A stretch of DNA of 64,000 nucleotides from Gemmobacter lanyuensis (GTDB lineage: Bacteria; Pseudomonadota; Alphaproteobacteria; Rhodobacterales; Rhodobacteraceae), in assembly GCF_014652355.1 (NCBI RefSeq), contig NZ_BMYQ01000001.1, forward strand, positions 556,180-620,179, given 5' to 3'. The notes beneath the pieces are model-generated. The model was given only the letters and a program-made list of their open reading frames with translations. It was not told the origin of the DNA and ran no database searches. The translations under genes and the position numbers were made by a program. Positions within the stretch are counted from its first letter, which is position 1; the number at the start of each line of letters is the position of its first letter. Below, one piece after another: positions 57,145 to 64,000 of the stretch.

Positions 57145-57292
57145 TTGCGGCAGAAACCGCCAGATTTCGCGCAAATTTTCAGCATATCGCGTTCTGCCCG
57201 TTTCTTTGGCAGGTCGGGAGGCATCCGCCGCTTTGATCGTCAGAAAAACCCCGCTTTACCGCGCGGGAACGGGAAGAATGGGGAACCTGACG

Positions 57293-58471
57293 ATGAATGC
57301 CGCCGATACTGCGTGGATTCTGACTGCGACGGCCTTGGTGCTGTTCATGACCCTGCCGGGACTTGCCCTTTTTTACGGCGGTCTTGTGCGCGGGCGGAAC
57401 GTGCTGAGCGTTTTCATGCATTGCTTTGCCATCGCCTGCCTGATGAGCCTTCTGTGGCTTGGCGCGGGCTATTCCATTGCCTTTGGCGGCGGCGGCGGGG
57501 TCTGGGGCGGCACGGACAAGCTGTTCCTCATGGGGGTCACGCCTGAAAGCCTGACCGGCAGCCTGCCCGAAATCCTGTTCTTTGCCTATCAGATGACCTT
57601 CGCGATCATCACCCCCGCGCTGATCGTCGGCGCCTATGTGGAACGGGTGGGCTTTGGCTTTGTGCTGCTGTTCTCGGGGCTCTGGATGCTGGTGGTCTAT
57701 GCGCCGGTGGTGAACTGGATCTGGGGCGGCGGTTTTCTGGCCGATGGCGGGATCTTTGGCGAAACCGGCGTGCGCGATTTTGCGGGCGGGATCGTGGTGC
57801 ATGAAACGGCGGGTCTTGCGGCCCTGCTGGTGGCCAGCGCCCTTGGCCCGCGCAAGCACCGCACCACGCCGCCGCACAACCCCGGCCTGGTGATGATCGG
57901 GGCGGCGATGCTCTGGGTTGGCTGGTTCGGCTTCAACGGCGGCTCGGCGCTGGCGGCCAATGGTCAGGCGGCCATGGCCATCACCGTCACGCATATCTCG
58001 GCTGCTGCGGCGTCGCTGTCCTGGGTGGCGTGGGAACGCGTGAAGCATGGGCGCGCCTCGATGGTGGGTCTGGTCACCGGCACCATCGCGGGGCTGGCCT
58101 CAATCACCCCGGCCTCGGGATATGTCGGGCCGCTGCAGGCGCTGATCATCGGTCTGGTCGCGGGCATCCTGTGCCAAGAGATCGTCGTGCTGATCCGCAA
58201 CCGCACCCGCATTGACGATACGCTGGATGTCTTTGCCGTGCATGGCGTGGGCGGCATCTTCGGCACGATCATGGTGGCGGTGTTCGGGCTGGGCAACTGG
58301 GCCGCGCAACTGGGCGGGCTGGCGATTGTAGGCCTCTGGACCGTGGTGGCAAGCTGGGGGCTGATCAAGCTTTGCGCCGCGATCACGCCGCTGCGCGTGG
58401 ATCTGGAGACCGAGACCAATGGCCTCGATCTGACAGTGCATGGCGAACGCGCCTATGATTTGAACAGCTGA
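57293..58471 (+). CDS. amtB: Ammonium transporter AmtB
   Basis: An 11-helix inner-membrane ammonium channel of about 392 residues. The pore twin histidines are in GIVVHETAGLAALL and VFAVHGVGGIFGTIM, and the Phe gate in FFAYQMTFAIITPALI. ATG 57293 (MNAADTAW) is preferred for GGGGAA 7 nt upstream; ATG 57278 (MGNLTMN) is also possible. No glnK/glnB gene precedes it, unlike the usual glnK-amtB pair. It lies in a window that also encodes NtrBC, though 4 kb away. Confidence 0.94.
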   Translation: MNAADTAWILTATALVLFMTLPGLALFYGGLVRGRNVLSVFMHCFAIACLMSLLWLGAGYSIAFGGGGGVWGGTDKLFLMGVTPESLTGSLPEILFFAYQMTFAIITPALIVGAYVERVGFGFVLLFSGLWMLVVYAPVVNWIWGGGFLADGGIFGETGVRDFAGGIVVHETAGLAALLVASALGPRKHRTTPPHNPGLVMIGAAMLWVGWFGFNGGSALAANGQAAMAITVTHISAAAASLSWVAWERVKHGRASMVGLVTGTIAGLASITPASGYVGPLQALIIGLVAGILCQEIVVLIRNRTRIDDTLDVFAVHGVGGIFGTIMVAVFGLGNWAAQLGGLAIVGLWTVVASWGLIKLCAAITPLRVDLETETNGLDLTVHGERAYDLNS

Positions 58472-58474
58472 TCC

Positions 58475-58924
58475 TCAGCTGCCGTAAAGCTCGGCTGCGC
58501 GCCGTTCAAAGGCGCGCACCACCCGCTGCATGGCCTCGTTGAACACGACGCCGATGATGCCCTGAAGGATGGCATTCCGAAATTCGAAATCGACGAAGAA
58601 TTCGACCTCGCACCCGCCCGGCACATCGCGGAACTGCCAGCCGCTTTTCAGATAGCGGAAGGGGCCGTCCAGATATTCGGTGTCGATCTTCATTTGCTGG
58701 GGCCAGAGTGTGACGCGGCTGCCAAAGCGTTCGCGGAAGACCTTGAAGCTGATGACCAGATCCGCCTCCATCACCTCGCCCCCGTCGGCGATGGGCGTGC
58801 GCGACCGGATGCGCGCCGCCGCCGTCCAAGGCAGGAATTTGGGATAGGCCGCGACATCGGCCACAAGATCGTACATCTGCTGCGCGCTATAGGGCAGCAC
58901 GCGCTTTTCATGATGGGTCGGCAT
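58475..58924 (-). CDS. RatA/COQ10-like START-domain protein
   Basis: A 149-residue coenzyme Q-binding START-fold protein ([58 protein letters not shown]). E. coli RatA was described as a ribosome-association toxin, but alphaproteobacterial members are mostly read as COQ10 homologues that help ubiquinone use. There is no adjacent antitoxin gene (RnfH/YfjF-like), which favours the COQ10 reading. It converges on amtB. Confidence 0.88.
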   Translation of the reverse strand: MPTHHEKRVLPYSAQQMYDLVADVAAYPKFLPWTAAARIRSRTPIADGGEVMEADLVISFKVFRERFGSRVTLWPQQMKIDTEYLDGPFRYLKSGWQFRDVPGGCEVEFFVDFEFRNAILQGIIGVVFNEAMQRVVRAFERRAAELYGS

Positions 58925-58992
58925 CGCAGGTTCCCGGCGTGACTTCGCTGTGGGTAATGTGTAAATGGGGCCAAGAAATCAAGGGGTGCCCC

Positions 58993-59532
58993 ATGTCGCA
59001 GCGTCCATATGTCATCGATCAGATGATTTCCGCCAAGGCCATCGCCGCGAGGGTCGAGGCCCTTGCCGCTGAGATCACCACCCATTTCCACGGGTCGGAA
59101 CGGTTGATCGTGGTGGGGCTGCTGCGCGGGTCTTTCATGTTCATCGCCGATCTGGTGCGCGAGATCGACCTGCCGGTCGAGGTCGATTTCCTTGAAGCAT
59201 CGAGCTATGGAAATGCGACCCATTCATCGAAAGAGGTGCGTATTCTCAAGGACTTGCGCGGCGAAATTGCCGGGCAGGATGTGCTGGTGGTGGAAGATAT
59301 CGTCGATTCGGGCTTCACGCTCAGCCATGTGAAGCGCCTGCTGCTGAGCCGGAACCCCAAGCGGCTTGAGGTTTGTGCCCTGCTCGACAAACCCTCGCGC
59401 CGCGAGGTCGATATCAAGGCAAGCTGGACGGGATTCGAGATTCCCGATGAATTTGTCGTGGGTTACGGGCTGGACTTTGCACAGCGTAACAGGAACCTGC
59501 CCTATATCGGCAAGGTGCGTTTCACCGAATGA
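58993..59532 (+). CDS. hpt: Hypoxanthine phosphoribosyltransferase
   Basis: Salvages hypoxanthine (and guanine) with PRPP; 179 residues. The PRPP loop is [17 protein letters not shown], and [16 protein letters not shown] and [15 protein letters not shown] match family landmarks. ATG 58993 has AAGGGG 7 nt upstream; the longer frame from 58939 lacks one. It overlaps mug by ATGA. Confidence 0.94.
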   Translation: MSQRPYVIDQMISAKAIAARVEALAAEITTHFHGSERLIVVGLLRGSFMFIADLVREIDLPVEVDFLEASSYGNATHSSKEVRILKDLRGEIAGQDVLVVEDIVDSGFTLSHVKRLLLSRNPKRLEVCALLDKPSRREVDIKASWTGFEIPDEFVVGYGLDFAQRNRNLPYIGKVRFTE

Positions 59533-60035
59533 TCCTGCCGGATCGGCTGGCACCGGGGCTGCGCGTGGTGTTTTGCGGCACCGCAGCCGGAACGGTGTCG
59601 GCCCGCAAGGGGCACTACTATGCCGGGCCGGGCAACCGGTTCTGGCCCATGCTGGCCGAAACCGGGCTGACCCCGCGGCTTTTCCGCCCCGATGAGGATG
59701 ATCAGCTTTTGTCCCTTGGCATCGGCTTGACCGATCTTGCGAAAACCGCCTTTGGGGCCGATGCGGAGATTCCGGCCTCGGCCTGGGATGCGGCGGGGCT
59801 TTGGGCGCGGATCGCGGCCTGCCAGCCTGCAACGCTGGCCTTCACCAGCCTGACGGCCGCGCGGCTGGCACTGGGGCGGCCCGATCTGGCGTCAGGCCCC
59901 TTGCCCCCGGATGTGCGGGCGCCGGGCGTGGTGCTTTGGGCGTTGCCTTCCCCTTCAGCCCGGGCGCGCAGCCATTTCCGCGCCGCCCCTTGGCATGCGC
60001 TGGCCACCGCCCTTCCGCCCTACACGAAGCCGTGA
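59529..60035 (+). CDS. mug: G/U mismatch-specific uracil-DNA glycosylase (Mug family)
   Basis: A 168-residue UDG-fold glycosylase that removes uracil or ethenocytosine opposite guanine. [30 protein letters not shown] is the family's motif-1/2 block. The Mug-type catalytic position is Asn, but here it reads GTAAGT, so the base-activating residue differs. The second motif is LPSPSARAR. It is translationally coupled to hpt, a purine salvage/DNA repair pair. Confidence 0.85.
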   Translation: MILPDRLAPGLRVVFCGTAAGTVSARKGHYYAGPGNRFWPMLAETGLTPRLFRPDEDDQLLSLGIGLTDLAKTAFGADAEIPASAWDAAGLWARIAACQPATLAFTSLTAARLALGRPDLASGPLPPDVRAPGVVLWALPSPSARARSHFRAAPWHALATALPPYTKP

Positions 60036-60087
60036 TCACGCGCGGCCGGTCGCGCGGTTAGGCTTTGCCCGTTCAGGGAGATTTGAG

Positions 60088-60972
60088 ATGCGCATTTTCA
60101 CCGGGGTTCTGGGCCTTGCTGTCGTCGGTGCCATTGGCGCCTGGGTGCTGTCAGCCCCGCGGCCCTTGCCCGATGGGGCAACCGCGGGCCTTGTGGGCGA
60201 GGCCACGCGGGGCGAGGCGGTGTTCCATGCAGCGGGCTGTGCGTCCTGCCATATGGCCCCGGGGTCAACCGGGGCGGCGCAGCTGGTGCTGGCGGGCGGG
60301 CAGAGCTTCCCCTCGGCCTTCGGGACTTTCGTTGCGCCCAATATCTCGCCGTCGGAGGCCGGGATCGGTGGCTGGACGCTGGCGCAATTCGCCAATGCGG
60401 TGCAGCGCGGCGTTTCGCCCGACGGGAGCCACTATTACCCCGCCTTTCCCTATGCCGCCTATGCCCGGATGGAGCTGCAGGATCTGGCCGATCTGAAGGC
60501 CTTCATCGACACCCTGCCCGCCAGCGATGCCCCCAGCCTGCCGCATGATCTGGGCTTTCCCTTCAACATTCGTCGCAGTCTGGGGCTGTGGAAGCTGCTG
60601 TTCCTGCCGAAGGATTGGGTGATTGCGGGCGATCTGACGCCGCAAGAGACGCGGGGCCGCTATCTGGCCGAGGCGCTGGCCCATTGCGGCGAATGCCACA
60701 CCCCGCGCAACCTGCTGGGCGGGCTTGACACCGGTCGTTGGCTTGCAGGCGGGCCGAACCCATCGGGCCAAGGCACCATCCCGAACATCACCCCCGCCAA
60801 GCTGACCTGGTCGGAAGAGGAGATCGTGGCCTATCTGACCACCGGCTTCACGCCAGAGTTCGACAGCGTGGGCGGCCATATGGCGCATGTGGTGGAAAAC
60901 TTCGCCCGCCTGCCGGAATCAGAGGCTGCCGCCGTAGCCGCCTATCTGAAACGGGTGCCCCCCACGCCGTAA
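60088..60972 (+). CDS. Dihaem c-type cytochrome
   Basis: A 294-residue exported protein. A hydrophobic N-terminal segment (residues 4-22) serves as signal or anchor. Two haem motifs, CASCH (C51, C54, H55) and CGECH (C200, C203, H204), indicate two class I-type haem domains. It resembles the cytochrome subunits of membrane dehydrogenases (alcohol, gluconate or sorbitol), but no dehydrogenase gene is adjacent. AGGGAG lies before ATG 60088. It converges on lipA. Confidence 0.88.
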   Translation: MRIFTGVLGLAVVGAIGAWVLSAPRPLPDGATAGLVGEATRGEAVFHAAGCASCHMAPGSTGAAQLVLAGGQSFPSAFGTFVAPNISPSEAGIGGWTLAQFANAVQRGVSPDGSHYYPAFPYAAYARMELQDLADLKAFIDTLPASDAPSLPHDLGFPFNIRRSLGLWKLLFLPKDWVIAGDLTPQETRGRYLAEALAHCGECHTPRNLLGGLDTGRWLAGGPNPSGQGTIPNITPAKLTWSEEEIVAYLTTGFTPEFDSVGGHMAHVVENFARLPESEAAAVAAYLKRVPPTP

Positions 60973-60987
60973 CGCGGGGGGAAACGC

Positions 60988-61938
60988 TCAGGCCCGGCCC
61001 AACTTGGCCAGACGCGCTGCGCGCAGACGCGCGAAATCATCGCCCGCGTGATAGGACGACCGCGTGAGCGGCGTGGCCGACACCATGAGGAAGCCTTTGC
61101 CGTAGGCGGCTTTTTCATAGGCGGCGAATTCCTCGGGCGTGACGAAGCGGTCAACCCGGTGGTGCTTCGGCGTGGGCTGCAGATACTGCCCGATAGTCAG
61201 GAAATCGATATCGGCCGACCGCATGTCATCCATGACCTGCCGCACGCCCTGCGCGTCTTCGCCCAGACCCACCATGATCCCCGATTTGGTGAAGATGGTC
61301 GGGTCAAGCTCTTTCACCCGTTGCAGCAGCCGCAGCGAATGGAAGTAACGCGCGCCGGGCCGCACGGTGGGGTAAAGCCCCGGTACGGTTTCAAGGTTGT
61401 GGTTGAAGACGTCAGGCTTGGCCGCCACCACGTTTTCCAGCGCCGAAGCGTCACATTTCAGGAAATCGGGGGTCAGGATTTCAATCGTCGTCTCGGGTGA
61501 GCGGTGGCGAATCGCGCGGATGGTCTGGGCGAAATGCTCGGCCCCGCCATCGGCCAGATCGTCGCGATCGACCGAGGTGATGACCACATGTTTCAGGCCA
61601 AGCGTCTGCACCGCATGGGCGACGCGGCCGGGTTCAAAGGCATCCAGCACATCCGGCTTGCCGGTGGCGACATTGCAGAAGGAACAGCCGCGCGTGCAGA
61701 TATCGCCCATGATCATCATGGTCGCGTGGCCCTGGCTCCAGCATTCGCCGACATTCGGGCAGCCCGCCTCTTCGCAGACGGTCACCAGCTTGTTCGACTT
61801 CAGAATGTCGCGCGTGTCCTTGTACCCCTGCGAGGTCGGCGCCTTGACGCGAATCCATGCGGGTTTCTTCGGCTGTTCCTGATCGGGACGATGCGCCTTT
61901 TCGGGGTGGCGTTGGTCAGGAAGCTTGAGGTCGCGCAT
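60988..61938 (-). CDS. lipA: Lipoyl synthase LipA
   Basis: A radical-SAM enzyme inserting two sulfur atoms into octanoyl groups to make lipoate; 316 residues. The radical-SAM cluster is CTRGCSFC and the auxiliary cluster [12 protein letters not shown]; the third ligand set ends in [28 protein letters not shown]-like sequence ([14 protein letters not shown]) is typical. A promoter-like TTGCCA-17-TATGTC lies upstream. Confidence 0.97.
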   Translation of the reverse strand: MRDLKLPDQRHPEKAHRPDQEQPKKPAWIRVKAPTSQGYKDTRDILKSNKLVTVCEEAGCPNVGECWSQGHATMMIMGDICTRGCSFCNVATGKPDVLDAFEPGRVAHAVQTLGLKHVVITSVDRDDLADGGAEHFAQTIRAIRHRSPETTIEILTPDFLKCDASALENVVAAKPDVFNHNLETVPGLYPTVRPGARYFHSLRLLQRVKELDPTIFTKSGIMVGLGEDAQGVRQVMDDMRSADIDFLTIGQYLQPTPKHHRVDRFVTPEEFAAYEKAAYGKGFLMVSATPLTRSSYHAGDDFARLRAARLAKLGRA

Positions 61939-61971
61939 CGGGTCTTTCCCCTTTCGGCCAAAGGTTCCCTT

Positions 61972-62000
61972 GACATAGGACGTTTGCCCCCCGGTGGCAA
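61972..62000 (-). promoter_or_regulatory. Candidate promoter of lipA
   Basis: On the minus strand TTGCCA (62000-61995), a 17-bp spacer and TATGTC (61977-61972), 33 bp upstream of the lipA ATG. Confidence 0.5.
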
Positions 62001-62105
62001 CCGCGGGGCTTGCCGCGCGCCCGATGCCGATGTCGCAGCCTTGGGCGCAGTTGCCCGAAGTTTGGGCAGACCGGCGGCGGACCGCCTCTGCCGCGGCGCA
62101 GCATC

Positions 62106-62134
62106 TTGACCCGCCCCGGCGCGCGGGCTACCGC
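62106..62134 (+). promoter_or_regulatory. Candidate promoter of the peroxiredoxin gene
   Basis: TTGACC (62106-62111), 17-bp GC-rich spacer, TACCGC (62129-62134), ending 41 bp before the start codon. Confidence 0.45.
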
Positions 62135-62175
62135 AGGGGCCAATCTGGAACTTGTCTAAAGAAGGACCTCCTCCC

Positions 62176-62724
62176 ATGCTTCCCGGCTCCAAGCTTCCCT
62201 CGGTCACTTTCCAAACCCGCGTGCGCGACGAAGCGGTCGGCGGCCCGAACCCCTACCGCTGGCAGGAGATGACCACCGAAGACTATTTCGGCGGCAAGCG
62301 CGTCGTGCTGTTTGCCCTGCCGGGCGCCTTCACCCCCACCTGTTCGACCTACCAACTGCCGGGGTTCGAAAAGGGCTTTGCCGATTTCCAGGCCATGGGG
62401 ATCGATGCGATCTACTGCCTTTCGGTCAATGACAGCTTCGTCATGAACCAGTGGGCCAAGGCACAAGGCCTTGAAAATGTTCAGGTGATCCCCGATGGCT
62501 CGGGTGAATTCACCCGCCGCGTGGGCATGCTGGTCCGCAAGGACAATCTGGGCTTCGGCCTGCGGTCCTGGCGCTATGCCGCCATCGTCAACAATGGCGT
62601 GGTCGAAGCCTGGTTCGAAGAGCCCGGTCTGGCCGACAACCACGGCGAAGACCCCTATGGCGTGTCGTCGCCGGAAACCGTCATGGCCTGGCTGATGGAT
62701 GCCGCCAAGGGCGCCGCGGCCTGA
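62176..62724 (+). CDS. Peroxiredoxin (Prx5-like)
   Basis: A thiol peroxidase reducing hydrogen and organic peroxides; 182 residues. The peroxidatic Cys is 56 in LPGAFTPTCSTYQLPGF; the WR(Y) segment (GLRSWRYAAIVNNGVV) is Prx5-typical. A resolving Cys lies in AIYCLSVND. No glutaredoxin domain is fused, so reductant is likely glutathione/Grx in trans. A strong terminator follows. Confidence 0.92.
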   Translation: MLPGSKLPSVTFQTRVRDEAVGGPNPYRWQEMTTEDYFGGKRVVLFALPGAFTPTCSTYQLPGFEKGFADFQAMGIDAIYCLSVNDSFVMNQWAKAQGLENVQVIPDGSGEFTRRVGMLVRKDNLGFGLRSWRYAAIVNNGVVEAWFEEPGLADNHGEDPYGVSSPETVMAWLMDAAKGAAA

Positions 62725-62746
62725 TCCGGCACCGCTGAAGACACCC

Positions 62747-62777
62747 AAAGGGGCCGGCATCATGCTGGCCCCTTTTT
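62747..62777 (+). terminator. Intrinsic terminator of the peroxiredoxin gene
   Basis: Long stem (AAAGGGGCC with GGCCCCTTT, further paired inside) followed by a T5 run. Confidence 0.9.
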
Positions 62778-62840
62778 GCTGCGCGGGGTCCGCGCGACAG
62801 ATTGCCGCGACGCAGCGTACCCCCGCAAAGATGCCCTTGG

Positions 62841-62854
62841 CAAAGCGCTTTGAT
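62841..62854. promoter_or_regulatory. Palindromic CAAAGCGCTTTG element, shared with the glgP control region
   Basis: CAAAGCGCTTTGAT here is identical over 14 bases to the site at 8533-8546. It overlaps the FNR box that follows by several bases. Confidence 0.35.
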
Positions 62855-62863
62855 CCGGATCAA
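62850..62863. promoter_or_regulatory. FNR-type box upstream of the LysE-family gene
   Basis: TTGATCCGGATCAA is a perfect match to the FNR/FnrL consensus TTGAT-N4-ATCAA. It ends 49 bp before the start codon of the exporter gene. An anaerobic or NO-responsive activator/repressor site is likely. Confidence 0.65.
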
Positions 62864-62912
62864 GGTCGCCCGGCGCGGCCCGCGACACATTGCAATGCGG
62901 ACAGGAGATTCC

Positions 62913-63491
62913 ATGACCACAGTGCAGCTTGCCCTTGCCCTTCTCGGCCTTTTGCTGACGCCGGGGCCGACGAATACGCTTTTGGCGCTGGCCGGGGCGG
63001 AACGTGGCTGGCGCGCGGCGCTGCGGCTGATTCCGTTCGAGGTTGCGGCCTATCTGCTGGTGGTGGTGCCGCTGGCCACGCTGGGCGCGGCGGTGACCGA
63101 GGCTCTGCCCGTCCTGCGGCCAGTGCTGGCGGTGGTGGCGGGCGCCTGGGTCATGTCGCTCGCCATCCGCATGTGGCGCCTGCCCACCGCGGGCGCCCCG
63201 GCCGAGGTGACGGCCCGGCGCGTGTTCCTGACCACGCTTCTGAACCCCAAGGCGCTGCTTATCGGGCTGGCGCTGCTGCCCGGCCCTGATCTGGCCGGGC
63301 GCGTGGTGATGTTTGCCGCGCTGATCGTGGCGGTGGCCGCCATCTGGGCCGCGCTTGGCGCCTGCATGTCGGCGCGGGCGGATTGCCCCGCCCGCAGTTC
63401 GGCGCCGCTGATCCGGCGGCTGGCGGCAATCTGGCTGGGGGCGCTCTCGCTCGGCCTGATCTTCAGTGCGGCGCAGGCCGCGATCTTCTGA
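62913..63491 (+). CDS. LysE-family exporter
   Basis: A 192-residue inner-membrane translocator with about six membrane segments. ALLGLLLTPGPTNTLLALAGAERGWRAAL is the LysE/RhtB signature. It may export an amino acid or a related small molecule; which one is unknown. ACAGGAG precedes ATG 62913. The FNR-type box upstream suggests oxygen-linked control, unusual for this family. Confidence 0.85.
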   Translation: MTTVQLALALLGLLLTPGPTNTLLALAGAERGWRAALRLIPFEVAAYLLVVVPLATLGAAVTEALPVLRPVLAVVAGAWVMSLAIRMWRLPTAGAPAEVTARRVFLTTLLNPKALLIGLALLPGPDLAGRVVMFAALIVAVAAIWAALGACMSARADCPARSSAPLIRRLAAIWLGALSLGLIFSAAQAAIF

Positions 63492-63498
63492 CCGCGGC

Positions 63499-64000
63499 TT
63501 AGCCGATCAGAGGGCCGGAGCGGCCATAACGGTCTTGATAATGGCGGCGCAGGCGTTGCAGCGCGATCCGCAGCACGATCTTGCCTGACCGCGCGGCCCA
63601 GCCCATGCGACGCTCCGCGACCTCCAACCCCTCAAGGTAGCAGCACACCCGCAGCGCCACATCGCCAAGGCCCGGCCCCAGATCGCGCAACGCGGCGGCC
63701 ACCCGCTCGCGCGCGGCGGTGGCGGCGGGGTTTCCCCCGCGCTCGGCCATATCCGGGCCACGATCAGCGCCGGTCAGGATGCCATCCCAGTTCAAGGTGC
63801 CGCGCAGCCCGATCTGGGCCAGCTCGTAATCCTCGCGCAGACGCTCGGCGGCCTGCACCAGATCGGCCTCCAGAAAGGCGCGGCCGTCGCGGTCGCGGCG
63901 GCGGGCCAGCACGGCCACCGGGCTTTCGGTCTGCACATAGCGCGTGCGGCGCGGGGCATCGGCCCCCGCCCCAATGCCCGCCTCGGCCCAAGCGGCGCCT
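63499..64000 (-). CDS. DUF6456 protein, C-terminal part (cut by window edge)
   Basis: The minus-strand frame stays open to the window edge (no upstream stop), so the 5' end lies outside. The visible 166 residues include RRTRYVQTESPVAVLARRRDRDGRAFLEADLVQAAERL, then ERVAAALRDLGPGLGDVALRVCCYLEGLEVAERRMGW, an all-helical basic segment matching the DUF6456 domain often found after a helix-turn-helix in Rhodobacterales. It is probably a DNA-binding regulator; the GTG at 63936 is not the real start. Confidence 0.8.
   Translation of the reverse strand, partial: GAAWAEAGIGAGADAPRRTRYVQTESPVAVLARRRDRDGRAFLEADLVQAAERLREDYELAQIGLRGTLNWDGILTGADRGPDMAERGGNPAATAARERVAAALRDLGPGLGDVALRVCCYLEGLEVAERRMGWAARSGKIVLRIALQRLRRHYQDRYGRSGPLIG

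Noticed and set aside
58475-58924. RatA as half of a toxin-antitoxin pair
   Set aside because: No partner antitoxin gene is adjacent; the START/COQ10 reading fits alphaproteobacteria better.

Overview
The window is about 64 kb of high-GC chromosomal DNA from an alphaproteobacterium, almost certainly Rhodobacteraceae/Paracoccaceae (Rhodobacter, Gemmobacter or Tabrizicola-like). The evidence is the gene order dusB(nifR3)-ntrB-ntrC-ntrY-ntrX-trkA-trkH-hfq-hflX, an ispD-ispF fusion, an Asp-rich HemB, FNR-type boxes, and a family-typical interspersed element containing TTTCATCTTGG and AATATCC. There is no phage, insertion sequence, CRISPR array, tRNA or rRNA. It reads as core genome with a few accessory genes.

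Layout. 1-8.4 kb: a minus-strand glycogen operon (glgP-glgB-glgC-glgA-glgX, with glgX cut by the window edge) behind a promoter region carrying a LacI-type palindrome. 8.7-10.3 kb: an NsrR-like NO-sensing repressor and an M19 dipeptidase. 10.3-13.5 kb: a copper module (copA-cueR, and copZ divergently) with a MerR-type promoter with a 19-bp spacer on each side. 13.7-14.4 kb: a Gln-rich micro-ORF and a TfoX C-terminal-domain protein. 14.4-23 kb: ndk, an ABC-F ATPase, an Frm2-like nitroreductase, MarC, pseudouridine catabolism (psuK-psuG), a DUF502 membrane protein, and a bdhA-patatin pair. 23.0-23.2 kb: a probable small RNA. 23.2-31.6 kb: a YejA-like peptide-binding protein, an entericidin, a Ser/Thr kinase-UspA fusion with its metallophosphoesterase partner, an XRE-cupin regulator, and a divergent AMP-ligase/DsbA/MFS operon. 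31.8-42.9 kb: an RTX repeat protein, mfd, a small membrane protein, hemB, a SYLF lipoprotein, a beta-hydroxyacid dehydrogenase and a membrane-anchored penicillin acylase. 43-54.8 kb: the long minus-strand nitrogen/redox-sensing and K+ uptake block. 55-64 kb: ispDF-pgpA-cinA, amtB, a RatA/COQ10 protein, hpt-mug, a dihaem cytochrome c, lipA, a peroxiredoxin, a LysE exporter and the 3' part of a DUF6456 protein.

How it works together. Carbon storage (glycogen and, through bdhA, polyhydroxybutyrate), nitrogen sensing (NtrBC, NtrYX, AmtB, Hfq) and redox/NO sensing (NsrR, FNR boxes) dominate. The observations most worth checking are a promoter plus two-hairpin transcript unit at 23.06-23.17 kb; HflX, whose conserved N-terminus has no canonical start codon and seems to begin at a CTG overlapping the hfq stop; the 38-residue Gln-rich micro-ORF ending in FRDWASI; and the kinase-UspA/phosphatase pair. 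No wholly new multi-gene system is obvious.
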